Shown piece by piece: positions 23,582-32,329 of a stretch of 64,000 bases of DNA. Below the pieces are notes generated by a model. It saw only the letters and a program-made list of their open reading frames with translations, did no database searches and had not been told where the DNA came from. Source of the DNA: Actinocorallia populi. Lineage in GTDB: Bacteria; Actinomycetota; Actinomycetes; Streptosporangiales; Streptosporangiaceae. The DNA is taken from the NCBI RefSeq assembly GCF_002995495.1, contig NZ_PVZV01000005.1:1-64000 (forward strand). The letters are read 5' to 3'. The position numbers and the translations under genes are program-made. The stretch's first letter is position 1. Every line of letters starts with the position of its first letter.

Positions 23582-25549
23582 GTGTGGTTATGTGACGGGG
23601 TGATTGATTCGGATGATCTTGTCGTTGGCCGGTATCGGCTGACGGCGCTGCTGGGCGAGGGCGGCATGGGGGAGGTCTGGCGCGCCCGGGACGAGCAGCT
23701 GGACCGGGACGTGGCGGTCAAACGACTGCGGGTGCCGCCCGAGTTCGGCAGGACGGAGGCCGCCCACCGGATCGCCCGGATGGAACGCGAGGCACGGGCC
23801 GCGGGCGTGCTGCGGCACCGGGGCATCGTCACCGTCTACGACCAGTTCACCGACGCGAAGGGCACGCCCTGGATCGTCATGGAGTACGTCCCCGGCCGGT
23901 CCCTCGCCCAGATGATGGGAGACGGCGGCAGGTTCTCACCCGAGCGGACCGCCCGGATCGGCGCGCAGATCGCGGACGCCTTGGCCGCGGCACACGCGGC
24001 GGGCGTCGTCCACCGCGACATCAAACCCGCCAACATCCTGCTGGACGGGGACCGGACGGTCCTCACCGACTTCGGTATCGCCGCCTTCGAGGGAGCCACC
24101 ACGCTCACCGCCGAGGGCAGCCTCATGGGAACCCCCGCCTACATGTCGCCGGAGCAGGTCAACGGCGACCGCGGCACCCCCGCCTCCGACCTGTGGTCAC
24201 TCGGCGTCACCCTCTACCACGCGGTCGAAGGGCAGCAGGCCTTCCAAGGCCCCAACATGGCCGTGATCCTCCTGGCGGTCAGCCGCGGCGTCCCCGCGCC
24301 CATGGTCCACGCCGGCCCGCTCGAACCGATCCTGCGCAGCCTGATGTCCAAGGACCCCGCCCACCGGCCCACCGCCGCCGAGGCGGCGGCCAGGCTCTCC
24401 GCCCCCGCCGGGTCCCGGCTTCCGACCGTGCCGGGCTCGCCTCCTTCCGTCGGACGGTCCCCGCTCACCCGCCGCCGTCTGCTGATCGCCCTGGGAGCCG
24501 TCGGCGCGGCCGTCGCCCTCCCGGCCGCCTACTACGCCTTCGACGAGGAGGCGCCGTCCCGGAAGACGGACGCCCCTGCGCCGACGTCGACGCCGAGTGC
24601 CGCTCCGTCGTCCTGGAAGGCCCCCGAACAGGACGGAAAGCCCCTGGTCAAGTCCGGAGACGTCTCGTCCGTGGTCTTCAGCCCCGACGGCCGGCTCCTC
24701 GCCGTGGCGACCGACACCCCGCGAGGCGACGGCGTGCAGCTGTGGGACGTGGCCGCCCGCACCATGCAGAGCGAGTTCGCCAACGCCTCCGACGACCGGG
24801 CCAGCGCCGACGGCCAGATCCTCAGGCTGGCCTTCAGCCGGGACGGCCGGATCCTCGCCGCCGCGGACCTGGAGGGAACGGTACGGATGTGGGACATGAC
24901 GTCCCGCACGGAGTTCGGGATGCCGCTCGAGCACGCCGGAACGGTCAGGGACATCTCGTTCAGCCCGGACGGCAGGCTCCTCGCCACCGTCGGCAAGGAC
25001 AAGCTGGTGCGGTTGTGGGACCTGACCACCTACCAGGTCGTCCGAACCCTCGACCCGAGGTTCCGGCACCTCGAGATCACCGCGGTGGCGTTCAGCCCGA
25101 AGGACGACCTCCTCGCGGCGGGAAGCGAGGAGGTGGTGCGGCTGTGGGACCTGAACACCGGCACCACCCGGCCCCTGAAGGCCGAAGGGGTGATCGGGCA
25201 GCTGGCGTTCAGCCCCGACGGCGGGCTGCTGGCCGCGGGAGGCAGCGGGGAGAGCGGGACCATGATGGTGTGGGACGTGGCCACCCGCACCCGGCTGAAG
25301 CGGCCATTCAAGGGCGCCGCCGAGTACGAGTACATCGCCTCCGTCGCGTTCAGCCCGGACGGCGGAACCCTCGCCGCGGGTAGCAGTAACAACGTGCTGT
25401 GGTTGTGGGACGTGGCCACCGGTGAACGGCTGGGGAAGCCGATCGCCCACTCCGGCACCGTGGGGGCCGTGGCCTTCAGCCCGAAGGGCGGGCTGCTGGC
25501 CACCGGCACAGAAATCGGCGAAGGCGCGGTCCGCCTGTGGCGCCCCTGA
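23582..25549 (+). CDS. Ser/Thr protein kinase with C-terminal WD40 propeller
   Basis: This is a 655-residue PknB-like kinase (about residues 16-275): glycine loop GEGGMGEVW, VK lysine, catalytic loop HRDIKPANIL, DFG, and SPEQ in the activation segment. A Pro-rich juxtamembrane region is followed by one membrane helix (about 296-318), an Ala/Ser/Pro linker, and an outer part with seven WD40 repeats. Each repeat has a FSPDGRLLA-type strand and most end in LWD. Seven blades make a closed propeller, probably extracellular. Starts at GTG 23582 (AAGGGG 4 bases upstream) and GTG 23600 are both possible. No partner gene is adjacent. Confidence 0.93.
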   Translation: MWLCDGVIDSDDLVVGRYRLTALLGEGGMGEVWRARDEQLDRDVAVKRLRVPPEFGRTEAAHRIARMEREARAAGVLRHRGIVTVYDQFTDAKGTPWIVMEYVPGRSLAQMMGDGGRFSPERTARIGAQIADALAAAHAAGVVHRDIKPANILLDGDRTVLTDFGIAAFEGATTLTAEGSLMGTPAYMSPEQVNGDRGTPASDLWSLGVTLYHAVEGQQAFQGPNMAVILLAVSRGVPAPMVHAGPLEPILRSLMSKDPAHRPTAAEAAARLSAPAGSRLPTVPGSPPSVGRSPLTRRRLLIALGAVGAAVALPAAYYAFDEEAPSRKTDAPAPTSTPSAAPSSWKAPEQDGKPLVKSGDVSSVVFSPDGRLLAVATDTPRGDGVQLWDVAARTMQSEFANASDDRASADGQILRLAFSRDGRILAAADLEGTVRMWDMTSRTEFGMPLEHAGTVRDISFSPDGRLLATVGKDKLVRLWDLTTYQVVRTLDPRFRHLEITAVAFSPKDDLLAAGSEEVVRLWDLNTGTTRPLKAEGVIGQLAFSPDGGLLAAGGSGESGTMMVWDVATRTRLKRPFKGAAEYEYIASVAFSPDGGTLAAGSSNNVLWLWDVATGERLGKPIAHSGTVGAVAFSPKGGLLATGTEIGEGAVRLWRP

Positions 25550-25667
25550 ATCCACTCCGCCGACCCCGGCGCCTGGTTGGCATATTGCAGGGAATGTCAT
25601 TGTTTGGTGCGAGAACGTGCTTATTGTCAGGGGACGGGTGAGGGGCGGGGAGACGTGTTCTTCGCGC

Positions 25668-25790
25668 ATGGACCGGCGGGTGGCCTGTGGCCGGCGCGGG
25701 AGGCGCTGACCATCCACCTGGAGTGAGCATGGGACTCGCTGGATCCCTCGCGCGATCGGCGCCGGCCGTCGCCCTCGTCTCCACGGCCCG
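25668..25790 (+). pseudogene. Truncated duplicate of a lipase promoter, RBS and signal peptide
   Basis: This segment aligns with the upstream region and first codons of the secreted lipase gene at 38646. They share CTGACCATCC, CTGGAGTGAGCATG, and GTCGCCCTCGTCTCCAC in the leader. Weaker similarity runs upstream through TTGTCA and a GGGGACGG-like stretch near 25630-25650. The leader encoded from ATG 25729 (MGLAGSLARS) matches RSACAVALVSTA of the lipase in its second half, then similarity stops just before the convergent TetR gene end at 25801. No lipase body is present. The rest of the 25550-25800 gap contains no other gene that I can see. Confidence 0.7.
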
Positions 25791-25800
25791 CGCCGTGCCG

Positions 25801-26358
25801 TCACCCGCCGGAGCGCAGGAGGGCGAGGAAGGCCTGGAAGAGGCCGGACATGTCGATCTCGTCGGGGGACAGGAGCCACTGGAGCTGGAGGCCGTCCATG
25901 ACGGCGAAGAGCAGGGGGGACGCCTGTTCGGGGGTGACGCCGCCGGGCAGGACCTCGCCGAGCTCGGCCCGGACGACCTGGGCCATCCAGGCGCGGGAGC
26001 CGCCGTAGCGTTCGCGGAAGAAGGCGGTGGCGGGGTGTCCGTCCTGGACGCTCTCGGCCGACAGCACGGTGAAGGACTGGACGATGCCGCGGCGCTGCTC
26101 GTTGTACTCGACGATCGCGGCGACGGTGTCGAGGGTGATGCGGCCGCTCTCGCCGGGCAGCGTGATGAGGTCGAGGTTGCGCTCGTCCCGCAGCCGCAGG
26201 ACCTCGGCGAGCAGCCGGTCCTTGCTGGGGAAGTAGTGCAGCACGCCCTGCTGGGTGAGCCCGACGCGGTCGGCGACGGCCGTGATGGAGGCCCCGGTGT
26301 AGCCGCGTTCGGCGAAGACCTCCAGGGCGGCCAGCAGGATCTCCTCGCGACGGTTCAT
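25801..26358 (-). CDS. TetR-family regulator divergent from GH3 gene
   Basis: The 185-residue TetR protein has the HTH RREEILLAALEVFAERGYTGASITAVADRVGLTQQGVLHYFPSKDRLLAEVL (residues about 3-52) and a TetR_C helical domain with QLQWLLSPDEIDMSGLF at the end, a pattern shared with sugar-hydrolase regulators. The ATG at 26358 has AGGA 8 bases upstream. An ATG at 26367 is in frame but has its AGG too close. It is divergent from the beta-glucosidase gene 108 bases away and is its likely regulator. Confidence 0.9.
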   Translation of the reverse strand: MNRREEILLAALEVFAERGYTGASITAVADRVGLTQQGVLHYFPSKDRLLAEVLRLRDERNLDLITLPGESGRITLDTVAAIVEYNEQRRGIVQSFTVLSAESVQDGHPATAFFRERYGGSRAWMAQVVRAELGEVLPGGVTPEQASPLLFAVMDGLQLQWLLSPDEIDMSGLFQAFLALLRSGG

Positions 26359-26397
26359 GTCCGGCATCCTAATCGGGTAACGAAGAGATAACATCAG

Positions 26398-26415
26398 CTA
26401 CCTGTTGCTCGGTAG
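26398..26415. promoter_or_regulatory. Inverted repeat between TetR and beta-glucosidase genes
   Basis: CTACC-TGTTGCTC-GGTAG is an 18 bp inverted repeat near the middle of the divergent gap. A TACTAT -10-like element follows at 26423 for the plus-strand gene. It is a candidate operator for the adjacent TetR protein. Confidence 0.4.
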
Positions 26416-26465
26416 GTGGGCTTACTATTCCGACATATCGTGCAATCGTCACTGAGGAGCCGCTC

Positions 26466-28811
26466 ATGCACCCCCACGACCAGGCACCGGTGGAGGCCAG
26501 GGCACGGCTGCTGGCCGGGCGGGACATGTGGAGCCTGCCCGCCGTGCCCGAGCTCGGCTTCGACGGCCTCGTGATGTCCGACGGGCCCGTCGGCGTGCGC
26601 GGCACCGAGTGGTCGGCCGCCGACCCGTCGATCGCGCTGCCCAGCCCCACCGCGCTGGCCGCCACCTGGGACACCGCCCTCCTCCGCCGGGCGGGGGAGC
26701 TCCTCGCCGGGGAGGCGAGGCGCAAGGGGGTGCAGGTGCTGCTGGCCCCGACCGTCAACCTGCACCGCTCCCCGCTGGGCGGAAGGCACTTCGAGTGCTT
26801 CTCCGAGGACCCGCTGCTCACCGGCGAACTGGCCGCCGGCCTCGTCCAGGGCGTGCAGTCCGGCGGGGTGGCGGTGACCGTCAAGCACTTCGTGGCCAAC
26901 GACTTCGAGACCGAGCGCATGACGGCCGACGTCGTGGTGTCCGAACGCGCGCTGCGCGAGCTGTACCTGCTGCCGTTCGAGATCGTCGTCCGCAAGGCGT
27001 CCCCGTACGGGATCATGACGGCCTACAACGGCGTCAACGGCACCACCATGAGCGAGCACGACGAGCTCGTCAACGGGGTCCTGCGCGGCGAATGGGGCTT
27101 CGACGGCTTCACGGTGTCGGACTGGTTCGGCGCGCGCGACACCGTCCGGGCCGCGCTCGGCGGGCTGGACGTCGCGATGCCCGGCCCCGACACGGTGTAC
27201 GGGCCCGCGCTGGCCGAGGCCGTGCGCGCGGGAGAGGTGCCCGAGGAGGTGCTCGACCAGCACGTCCAGCGGGTGCTGGAACTGGCGCGGCGCACGTCCG
27301 TCGACGTGGACCTCCCCGAGGTGGACGGGCAGGCGCTCGCCCGCGAGATCGCCGCGCGCTCGTTCACCCTGCTGCGCAACGAGGGAGTCCTGCCGTTCGA
27401 GGGCTCCCCGCGCGTCGCGCTGATCGGCGGGCTCGCCAAGGAGGCGCGCGTCATGGGCGGCGGCAGCGCGCAGGTCTTCCCCGCGCACGTCGTCTCCCCG
27501 CTGGAAGGCCTGGAGAGCGCCGGACTCGACGTTTCGTACGCGCGCGGCGCCGACCCGAGCCTGCGGCTCAACCCCGCCGCCTTCACCCTGCGGACCACCG
27601 CCTACGCCGAGGACGGGACGGTCCTCGGCGAGTTCCCGCAGCCGGACGGCGCACTGCAGTGGGTCGGCCAGATGCCCGAGGGCGTCGACTACGCCACGCT
27701 CGGCTCCGTCGCCATGCGCGGCACCTTCACCCCCGACGTGAGCGGCGACCACCAGATCGCGATCGAGGGCGTCGGCGAGTTCCGGCTCACGGTCGGCGGC
27801 GACGTCCTGTTCGACGGCACCACCGCCGCGGAGAGCGACGACCCGTTCGCCGCGTTCTTCTTCGCGCCGCAGAAGGTGTTCTCCGTGCCGCTCCGGGAGG
27901 GCGCGGAGGTCGAGATCGAACTGGTGCACCGGCTCGCCAGGGGCGAGATGCCCCTGCCGTTCGTCGGGTTCGGCCTGGCGCACCGCGAGCCCACCGCCGA
28001 CCCCGACACCCTGCTGGCCGAGGCGGAGGCCGCCGCCGCTGCCTCCGACATCGCGGTCGTGGTCGTCGGCACGTCCAAGGAGGTCGAGAGCGAGGGCTTC
28101 GACCGCACCTCGCTGCGGCTGCCCGGCCGCCAGGACGAGCTGGTCGGGCGGGTCGCCGCCGCCAACCCGCGCACGATCGTGGTGGTCAACGCCGGTTCCC
28201 CCGTCGAGATGCCGTGGCGCGACGACGTCGCCGCCGTCCTGCTCACCTGGTTCCCCGGCCAGGAGGCCGGGCACGCCCTGGCCGACGTCCTGACCGGCCG
28301 TGCCGAGCCCGGCGGCCGCCTCCCCACCACCTGGCCCGCCGTCCTGGCGGACTGCCCCGTCACCGACGTCACCCCCGTCGACGGCGTCATGCGCTACGAC
28401 GAGGGCGTCTTCATCGGCTACCGCGCCTGGCAGCGCTCCGGCACCGCCCCGGCCTACGAGTTCGGCTCCGGCCTGGGCTACACCACCTGGTCGTACGAGA
28501 AGGCCGTCCACGAGGAGGGCGTGCTGCACGTGACCCTGCGCAACACCGGCTCCCGTCCCGGCCGTGAGGTCGTCCAGACCTACCTGGCCCCCGCCGTCCC
28601 GGACGAGAACCGCCCTTCCCGATGGCTGGCCGCCTTCGCCGTGGCCGAAGCCGCCCCCGGCGAGTCCGTCACCGTCACCCTGGACGTCCCCGAACGCTCC
28701 TTCTGCACCTGGCAGGACGGCGCCTGGCGCCCCGTCCCCGGCGGCTACGTCCTGCACACCGGCCACTCCCTGACCGACACGCCCCTCACCACCCGCCTCG
28801 ACCGCTCCTGA
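26466..28811 (+). CDS. Glycoside hydrolase family 3 beta-glucosidase
   Basis: The 781-residue GH3 enzyme has the catalytic (alpha/beta)8 domain with VKHFVANDFETER (about residue 139) and the nucleophile Asp in FTVSDWFGARD (about 219). The (alpha/beta)6 sandwich is interrupted by a PA14-like insert (about 375-510: GTFTPDVSGDHQIAIEGVGEFRLTVGG). The acid/base Glu lies in the TSKEVESEGFDR region (about 540) and a C-terminal fibronectin III-like domain follows. The PA14 insert usually shapes specificity for oligosaccharides. No signal peptide is present, so the enzyme is probably cytoplasmic. The ATG follows GAGGAG by 6 bases. The gene is monocistronic. Confidence 0.95.
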   Translation: MHPHDQAPVEARARLLAGRDMWSLPAVPELGFDGLVMSDGPVGVRGTEWSAADPSIALPSPTALAATWDTALLRRAGELLAGEARRKGVQVLLAPTVNLHRSPLGGRHFECFSEDPLLTGELAAGLVQGVQSGGVAVTVKHFVANDFETERMTADVVVSERALRELYLLPFEIVVRKASPYGIMTAYNGVNGTTMSEHDELVNGVLRGEWGFDGFTVSDWFGARDTVRAALGGLDVAMPGPDTVYGPALAEAVRAGEVPEEVLDQHVQRVLELARRTSVDVDLPEVDGQALAREIAARSFTLLRNEGVLPFEGSPRVALIGGLAKEARVMGGGSAQVFPAHVVSPLEGLESAGLDVSYARGADPSLRLNPAAFTLRTTAYAEDGTVLGEFPQPDGALQWVGQMPEGVDYATLGSVAMRGTFTPDVSGDHQIAIEGVGEFRLTVGGDVLFDGTTAAESDDPFAAFFFAPQKVFSVPLREGAEVEIELVHRLARGEMPLPFVGFGLAHREPTADPDTLLAEAEAAAAASDIAVVVVGTSKEVESEGFDRTSLRLPGRQDELVGRVAAANPRTIVVVNAGSPVEMPWRDDVAAVLLTWFPGQEAGHALADVLTGRAEPGGRLPTTWPAVLADCPVTDVTPVDGVMRYDEGVFIGYRAWQRSGTAPAYEFGSGLGYTTWSYEKAVHEEGVLHVTLRNTGSRPGREVVQTYLAPAVPDENRPSRWLAAFAVAEAAPGESVTVTLDVPERSFCTWQDGAWRPVPGGYVLHTGHSLTDTPLTTRLDRS

Positions 28812-29133
28812 TCCGGGCGAGCCGTCCCCGGCCCCGCCGAGTATCGGACTGCGTAATCCAAAACTGTTGCGCTGCCGCCATGGCGAGGCCGAGCACTACA
28901 CCCGGACGGCGGCGGACGAGCAGATCGCCCTCCTGGAGGACGCGGACCGGTCGCCCGCCGACCGGCTGCGCGCCCTGTTCCTCAACGCCGCGATCGCGGG
29001 CATGCGCGTCTCGGCCTGCTCTCCCTCCTGCCGGAACTCGGCCGCCGCCGCGTCCAGGATGTCCGGCGGGCTCCGACCCCGGTCGCCGTTCCCTGAGGGG
29101 AGGCCGCGGTCCGGCGTTCACCGCCCGCACGGG
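28812..29133 (+). other. 322 bp without an intact gene; possible decayed coding remnant
   Basis: Between the GH3 stop and the leuA terminator no intact gene is evident. One plus-strand frame around 28880-29005 reads like protein (TAADEQIALLEDADRSPADR and an Ala/Leu helix), and the next frame continues with LLSLLPELGRRR to a stop near 29096, as if a helical regulator fragment had been frameshifted. No start, RBS or homologue can be named, so this remains weak. Confidence 0.3.
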
Positions 29134-29167
29134 CCGGGTGCCGCCGGCTTCTGGCGGCGGCACCCGG
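29134..29167 (-). terminator. Hairpin terminator of leuA
   Basis: CCGGGTGCCGCC and GGCGGCGGCACCCGG form a perfect 12 bp stem around a short loop, 9 bases past the leuA stop. There is no T-tract, as is common for actinobacterial terminators. Confidence 0.7.
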
Positions 29168-29175
29168 GCGGCGGG

Positions 29176-30966
29176 TCAGCGGGCGCGGTTCACGGCGGCG
29201 AGGACGGCGTGGACCGAGGCGGTCAGGAGCGAGGTGTCCCGGCCCGCGCCCCAGCGGACGGCGCCGTCGACCTCGCAGCGGGCGTAGGCGACGGCCGGGC
29301 TGTCGGGGCCGGAGCGGACGGCGTGCTCGGCGTAGTCGAGGACGTCCACGGTGACGCCCGCGGTGCCCAGCGCGTCGGCGAAGGCGGAGAGGGGGCCGTT
29401 GCCGGTGCCGGTGAGCTTGTGCTCGGCGCCGTCCTCGGCTCGCAGGACGCAGTGGAACTCGTGTTCGCCGGGGAACGGCTCGGCGGTCCGCCAGTCCGCC
29501 AGCGTCCACGGGCCGTCGGCGGCGGGGGAGAGGTAGGTGGCGTGGAACAGGCTCCACAGGTCGTCGGGGGTGGCCTCCGCGCCGGTGCCGTCGGTGAGGC
29601 GCTGCACCTCGCGGGAGAAGTCGATCTGCAGGCCGCGCGGCAGGTCCAGGCCGTGGTGGGCGTGCAGCAGGTAGGCGACGCCGCCCTTGCCGGACTGGCT
29701 GTTGACGCGGATGACGGCCTCGTAGTCGCGGCCCACGTCCGCCGGGTCGATCGGCAGGTACGGGACCGCCCACGGGGCCTCACCCTCCGGGACGCCCAGC
29801 TCGGCGGCGCGTTCCGCGTGGTGGGCGAAGCCCTTCTTGATGGCGTCCTGGTGGGTGCCGGAGAAGGCCGTGTAGACGAGTTCGCCCGCGTACGGGTGGC
29901 GCGGGTGGACCGGCAGCCGGTTGCAGTGCTCGACGGTCCGCCTGATCTCGTCGACGTCCGAGAAGTCGATCATGGGGTCGACGCCCTGGGCGTGCAGGTT
30001 GAGCGCCAGGGTGACCAGGTCGACGTTCCCCGTCCGCTCCCCGTTGCCGAACAGGCACCCCTCGACGCGCTGCGCCCCCGCCAGGACCGCCAGCTCCGCG
30101 CAGGCCACGCCGGTGCCCCGGTCGTTGTGCGGGTGCACCGACAGGATCACCCCGTCGCGCCGCTCGAGGTGGCGGTCCATGTACTCGATCTGGTCGGCGT
30201 AGACGTTGGGGGAGGCGATCTCGACGGTCGCCGGGAGGTTGTGCACCACGGGGCGGTCCGGGCAGGCGTCCCACAGCTCGCTGAGCCCGTTGCAGACCTC
30301 CAGGACGAAGTCGGGTTCGGTCAGGTTGAACACCTCGGGCGAGAACTCGAACCGCACCGGCCGCCCCTCGCCGAGCCGCGCCACCAGCTCGGCGGCCTCC
30401 CGGATCATCCGGTGGACCTCGGCGCGGTCCTGCCCGAGCACCACGTCCCGCCAGGTCGGCGCCGTCGCGGTGTACAGGTGCACCAGCGCCCGGGGCAGCC
30501 CCTCGATGGAGGCGAAGGTCCGCTCGATGAGGTCGGCCCGAGCGGGGGTGAACACCGAGACGGTCAGGTCCTCCGGCAGGTCGCCGGAGGCCGCCAGGTG
30601 CCGTACGAAGTCGAAGTCCGTCTGGCTGGCCGAGGGGTAGCCGACCTCGATCTCCTTGTAGCCCATGGCCGTCATCAGGTCGAACATCCGCCGCTTGCGC
30701 GGGGTGTCCATGGGCTCCACCAGCGCCTGGTTGCCGTCGCGCAGGTCGACCGGGACCCACAGGGGCGCCCGCTCCAGCCGCCGCCGCGGCCAGTCCCGCT
30801 CGGTCAGGGGCAGCTCGACCCGCTCGTGCACGGCCCGGTACCGGTGGCTCGGCATCGCGCTGTGCCGCTGCGGGTTCCAGGCGGGGGCGTCGGCGGGGAC
30901 GGGGCCGGACGGGGTGCGGATCTTCGACGGGCGGCGTACGGACGCGGACGTGCCGTTGAAAGACAT
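29176..30966 (-). CDS. leuA: 2-isopropylmalate synthase
   Basis: The 596-residue enzyme condenses acetyl-CoA with 2-oxoisovalerate, the first committed step of leucine synthesis. Visible motifs are the substrate/metal segment [15 protein letters not shown] (about residue 72), [21 protein letters not shown], the metal-binding [16 protein letters not shown] and [18 protein letters not shown]. The C-terminal leucine-sensing domain (about 440-596) contains [14 protein letters not shown]. It is the long actinobacterial type, like Mycobacterium LeuA. The ATG at 30966 has AAGGA about 10 bases upstream. Expression appears to be controlled by the leader peptide described separately. Confidence 0.96.
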   Translation of the reverse strand: MSFNGTSASVRRPSKIRTPSGPVPADAPAWNPQRHSAMPSHRYRAVHERVELPLTERDWPRRRLERAPLWVPVDLRDGNQALVEPMDTPRKRRMFDLMTAMGYKEIEVGYPSASQTDFDFVRHLAASGDLPEDLTVSVFTPARADLIERTFASIEGLPRALVHLYTATAPTWRDVVLGQDRAEVHRMIREAAELVARLGEGRPVRFEFSPEVFNLTEPDFVLEVCNGLSELWDACPDRPVVHNLPATVEIASPNVYADQIEYMDRHLERRDGVILSVHPHNDRGTGVACAELAVLAGAQRVEGCLFGNGERTGNVDLVTLALNLHAQGVDPMIDFSDVDEIRRTVEHCNRLPVHPRHPYAGELVYTAFSGTHQDAIKKGFAHHAERAAELGVPEGEAPWAVPYLPIDPADVGRDYEAVIRVNSQSGKGGVAYLLHAHHGLDLPRGLQIDFSREVQRLTDGTGAEATPDDLWSLFHATYLSPAADGPWTLADWRTAEPFPGEHEFHCVLRAEDGAEHKLTGTGNGPLSAFADALGTAGVTVDVLDYAEHAVRSGPDSPAVAYARCEVDGAVRWGAGRDTSLLTASVHAVLAAVNRAR

Positions 30967-30992
30967 GCTCTGTGTTCCTTCTTCAAAGCCGG

Positions 30993-31033
30993 ACGACCGG
31001 CAGCGCCGAACCCCGCGGAGGGGTGCCGGTCGT
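30993..31033 (-). promoter_or_regulatory. Attenuator-type hairpin in the leuA leader
   Basis: ACGACCGGCA and TGCCGGTCGT form a 10 bp stem around a 21-base loop, placed directly after the stop of the Leu-codon leader peptide and before the leuA ribosome-binding site. There is no clear T-run, so the hairpin may act on transcription or on ribosome access to leuA. Confidence 0.6.
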
Positions 31034-31034
31034 T

Positions 31035-31082
31035 TCAGGCCCCGCCGCGGCGGTCGAGAAGAAGAAGTCCACAAAGACGCAT
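31035..31082 (-). CDS. leuA leader peptide, 15 aa, five Leu codons
   Basis: This short open frame reads [15 protein letters not shown] and then TGA. Five of 15 codons are Leu, and four of those are CTT, a rare codon in this GC-rich genome. Charged Leu-tRNA shortage would stall a ribosome here and change folding of the adjacent hairpin. The ATG lies only 9 bases from a -10-like box, so the transcript is probably leaderless at this ORF. The order promoter, leader, hairpin, leuA matches ribosome-mediated attenuation known for actinobacterial leu genes. Confidence 0.85.
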   Translation of the reverse strand: MRLCGLLLLDRRGGA

Positions 31083-31090
31083 GATCGAGG

Positions 31091-31120
31091 ACCTTAACCG
31101 CCCGCCGCCGCCCGCCGCAA
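31091..31120 (-). promoter_or_regulatory. leuA promoter
   Basis: On the minus strand TTGCGG (31120-31115) and TAAGGT (31096-31091) are spaced 18 bp apart. The -10 box fits the actinomycete TAgRRT form. Transcription would start near 31083, at the leader peptide ATG. Confidence 0.5.
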
Positions 31121-31231
31121 CCGGTCTCGCTCCCGCCGCCCGGACAAAGCCGAGGCAAGAAGCCGGTAACGGCACGACACACCCTCGGTGATTCGAACAT
31201 GTGATCGAGTCTCTTGGGTAGGTTCTCGAGC

Positions 31232-31456
31232 GTGCTGAGAGATGAACCGATCACCGCGGAGACCGACACGTCCGGGACGCCCAGATGCATCGTCCGCCGG
31301 GGCCGCCGCTACCGCGTCCGCGTCCTGGACACCTGGCAGGCCCCCGGCGGCGCCCGCCTCTACCGGCTGCAGGCCCGTGCCGAGGACGGCGAGTGCGCCG
31401 TCGCCGAAGTGCGGCGCACGGGTGCGATCTTCCGCCTGTCCCGCTGGTGGGACTGA
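31232..31456 (+). CDS. Small basic hypothetical protein
   Basis: This is an approximately 74-residue basic protein with a beta-rich pattern: [41 protein letters not shown] and a terminal FRLSRWWD. The Trp residues and alternating strands suggest a small barrel or sandwich. It resembles small actinobacterial DUF proteins, but I cannot name one with certainty. The GTG at 31232 is preferred over a TTG at 31214. It is divergent from leuA and 47 bases upstream of the next gene. Confidence 0.65.
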   Translation: MLRDEPITAETDTSGTPRCIVRRGRRYRVRVLDTWQAPGGARLYRLQARAEDGECAVAEVRRTGAIFRLSRWWD

Positions 31457-31503
31457 CCGTCCGGCTCGTGGAGCCGGTCGTCGACGAAAGGAGTACGGTT
31501 TCG

Positions 31504-32265
31504 ATGAACGACATCAGAGTCGTCGCCCTGCGCGACGCCGATCGGGACTTCGGCCTGCGGTCGTTGTTCTCCCTGCACAGGGCTCCCGACGACGCGAAGG
31601 TCGTCGTCTGCGTGGGAGACACCGCGCTGGAGGGCCTGCCCCTGGATTTCCGCGCTCTCGAAGCCCTGGCGGGGCTCCCGGAGGCGGGGCCGTTCCTGGG
31701 CGTGGCCGTCTACGGGGACCTCACCGTCGCGGGCGGGATCATCAACGCCGATCGGGACTTCGGCCCGTTCCTGTGGGTGCGCGGCGGCGTCCGGACCGGG
31801 AACTTCGCCGTCACGGGCAGCGAGGTCCGGATCGAAGGCGTCCTGGAGGCGGCGCAGACGATCGCCGGTGCCCCCGGCCGCGGACGGACGGTGGTCAAGG
31901 GCGACGCCAGAGCCGAGGTGGTCCTGTCCCGAGAGCACCTGCTGGAGTTCCACGCGGGCCTGACCGCCGAACTCGTCGTCGCGGGAGACCTCCTCCGGAT
32001 CGCCGACCCGGGCCGCGTGGAGGTCGGCGCCTGGTCCGGCCGCGCGCACGACCTGTGGGGCCGCCCGCTGCCCGGACCGGACCCGGCCGCCACCCGCACG
32101 CCGCACCCCGCACCCGGCCTCCACCACCTCGACGGCGACCTCGACGGCGCCCTGGCCGCCATCGGGCAGGGGCGTTCCCTCCTGCGCACGTCCGCGCCGC
32201 CCCGCGATCCGGCCATCCCCGCCGAAACGGTCCGCGCCGCCTTCGGACGGCCGCCGGCGGCATGA
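31504..32265 (+). CDS. Hypothetical protein with beta-solenoid-like centre
   Basis: This is a 253-residue protein of unknown family. Residues about 65-160 alternate short strands and turns (GVAVYGDLTVAGGII, FLWVRGGVRTGNFAVTGSEV, RIEGVLEAAQTIAG, TVVKGDARAEVVLS), a pattern of right-handed beta-helix or bactofilin-like repeats. The sequence ADRDFG occurs twice (residues about 12 and 81). A C-terminal helical region follows a Pro-rich linker. The ATG at 31504 has AAAGGAG about 10 bases upstream. There is no signal peptide. Confidence 0.7.
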   Translation: MNDIRVVALRDADRDFGLRSLFSLHRAPDDAKVVVCVGDTALEGLPLDFRALEALAGLPEAGPFLGVAVYGDLTVAGGIINADRDFGPFLWVRGGVRTGNFAVTGSEVRIEGVLEAAQTIAGAPGRGRTVVKGDARAEVVLSREHLLEFHAGLTAELVVAGDLLRIADPGRVEVGAWSGRAHDLWGRPLPGPDPAATRTPHPAPGLHHLDGDLDGALAAIGQGRSLLRTSAPPRDPAIPAETVRAAFGRPPAA

Positions 32266-32329
32266 CCGACGGCGACCGTTACGTCAGTGACGGCGGCCGC
32301 GCGGGGAGTGGTCCGCGTGGTCGCCGGGG

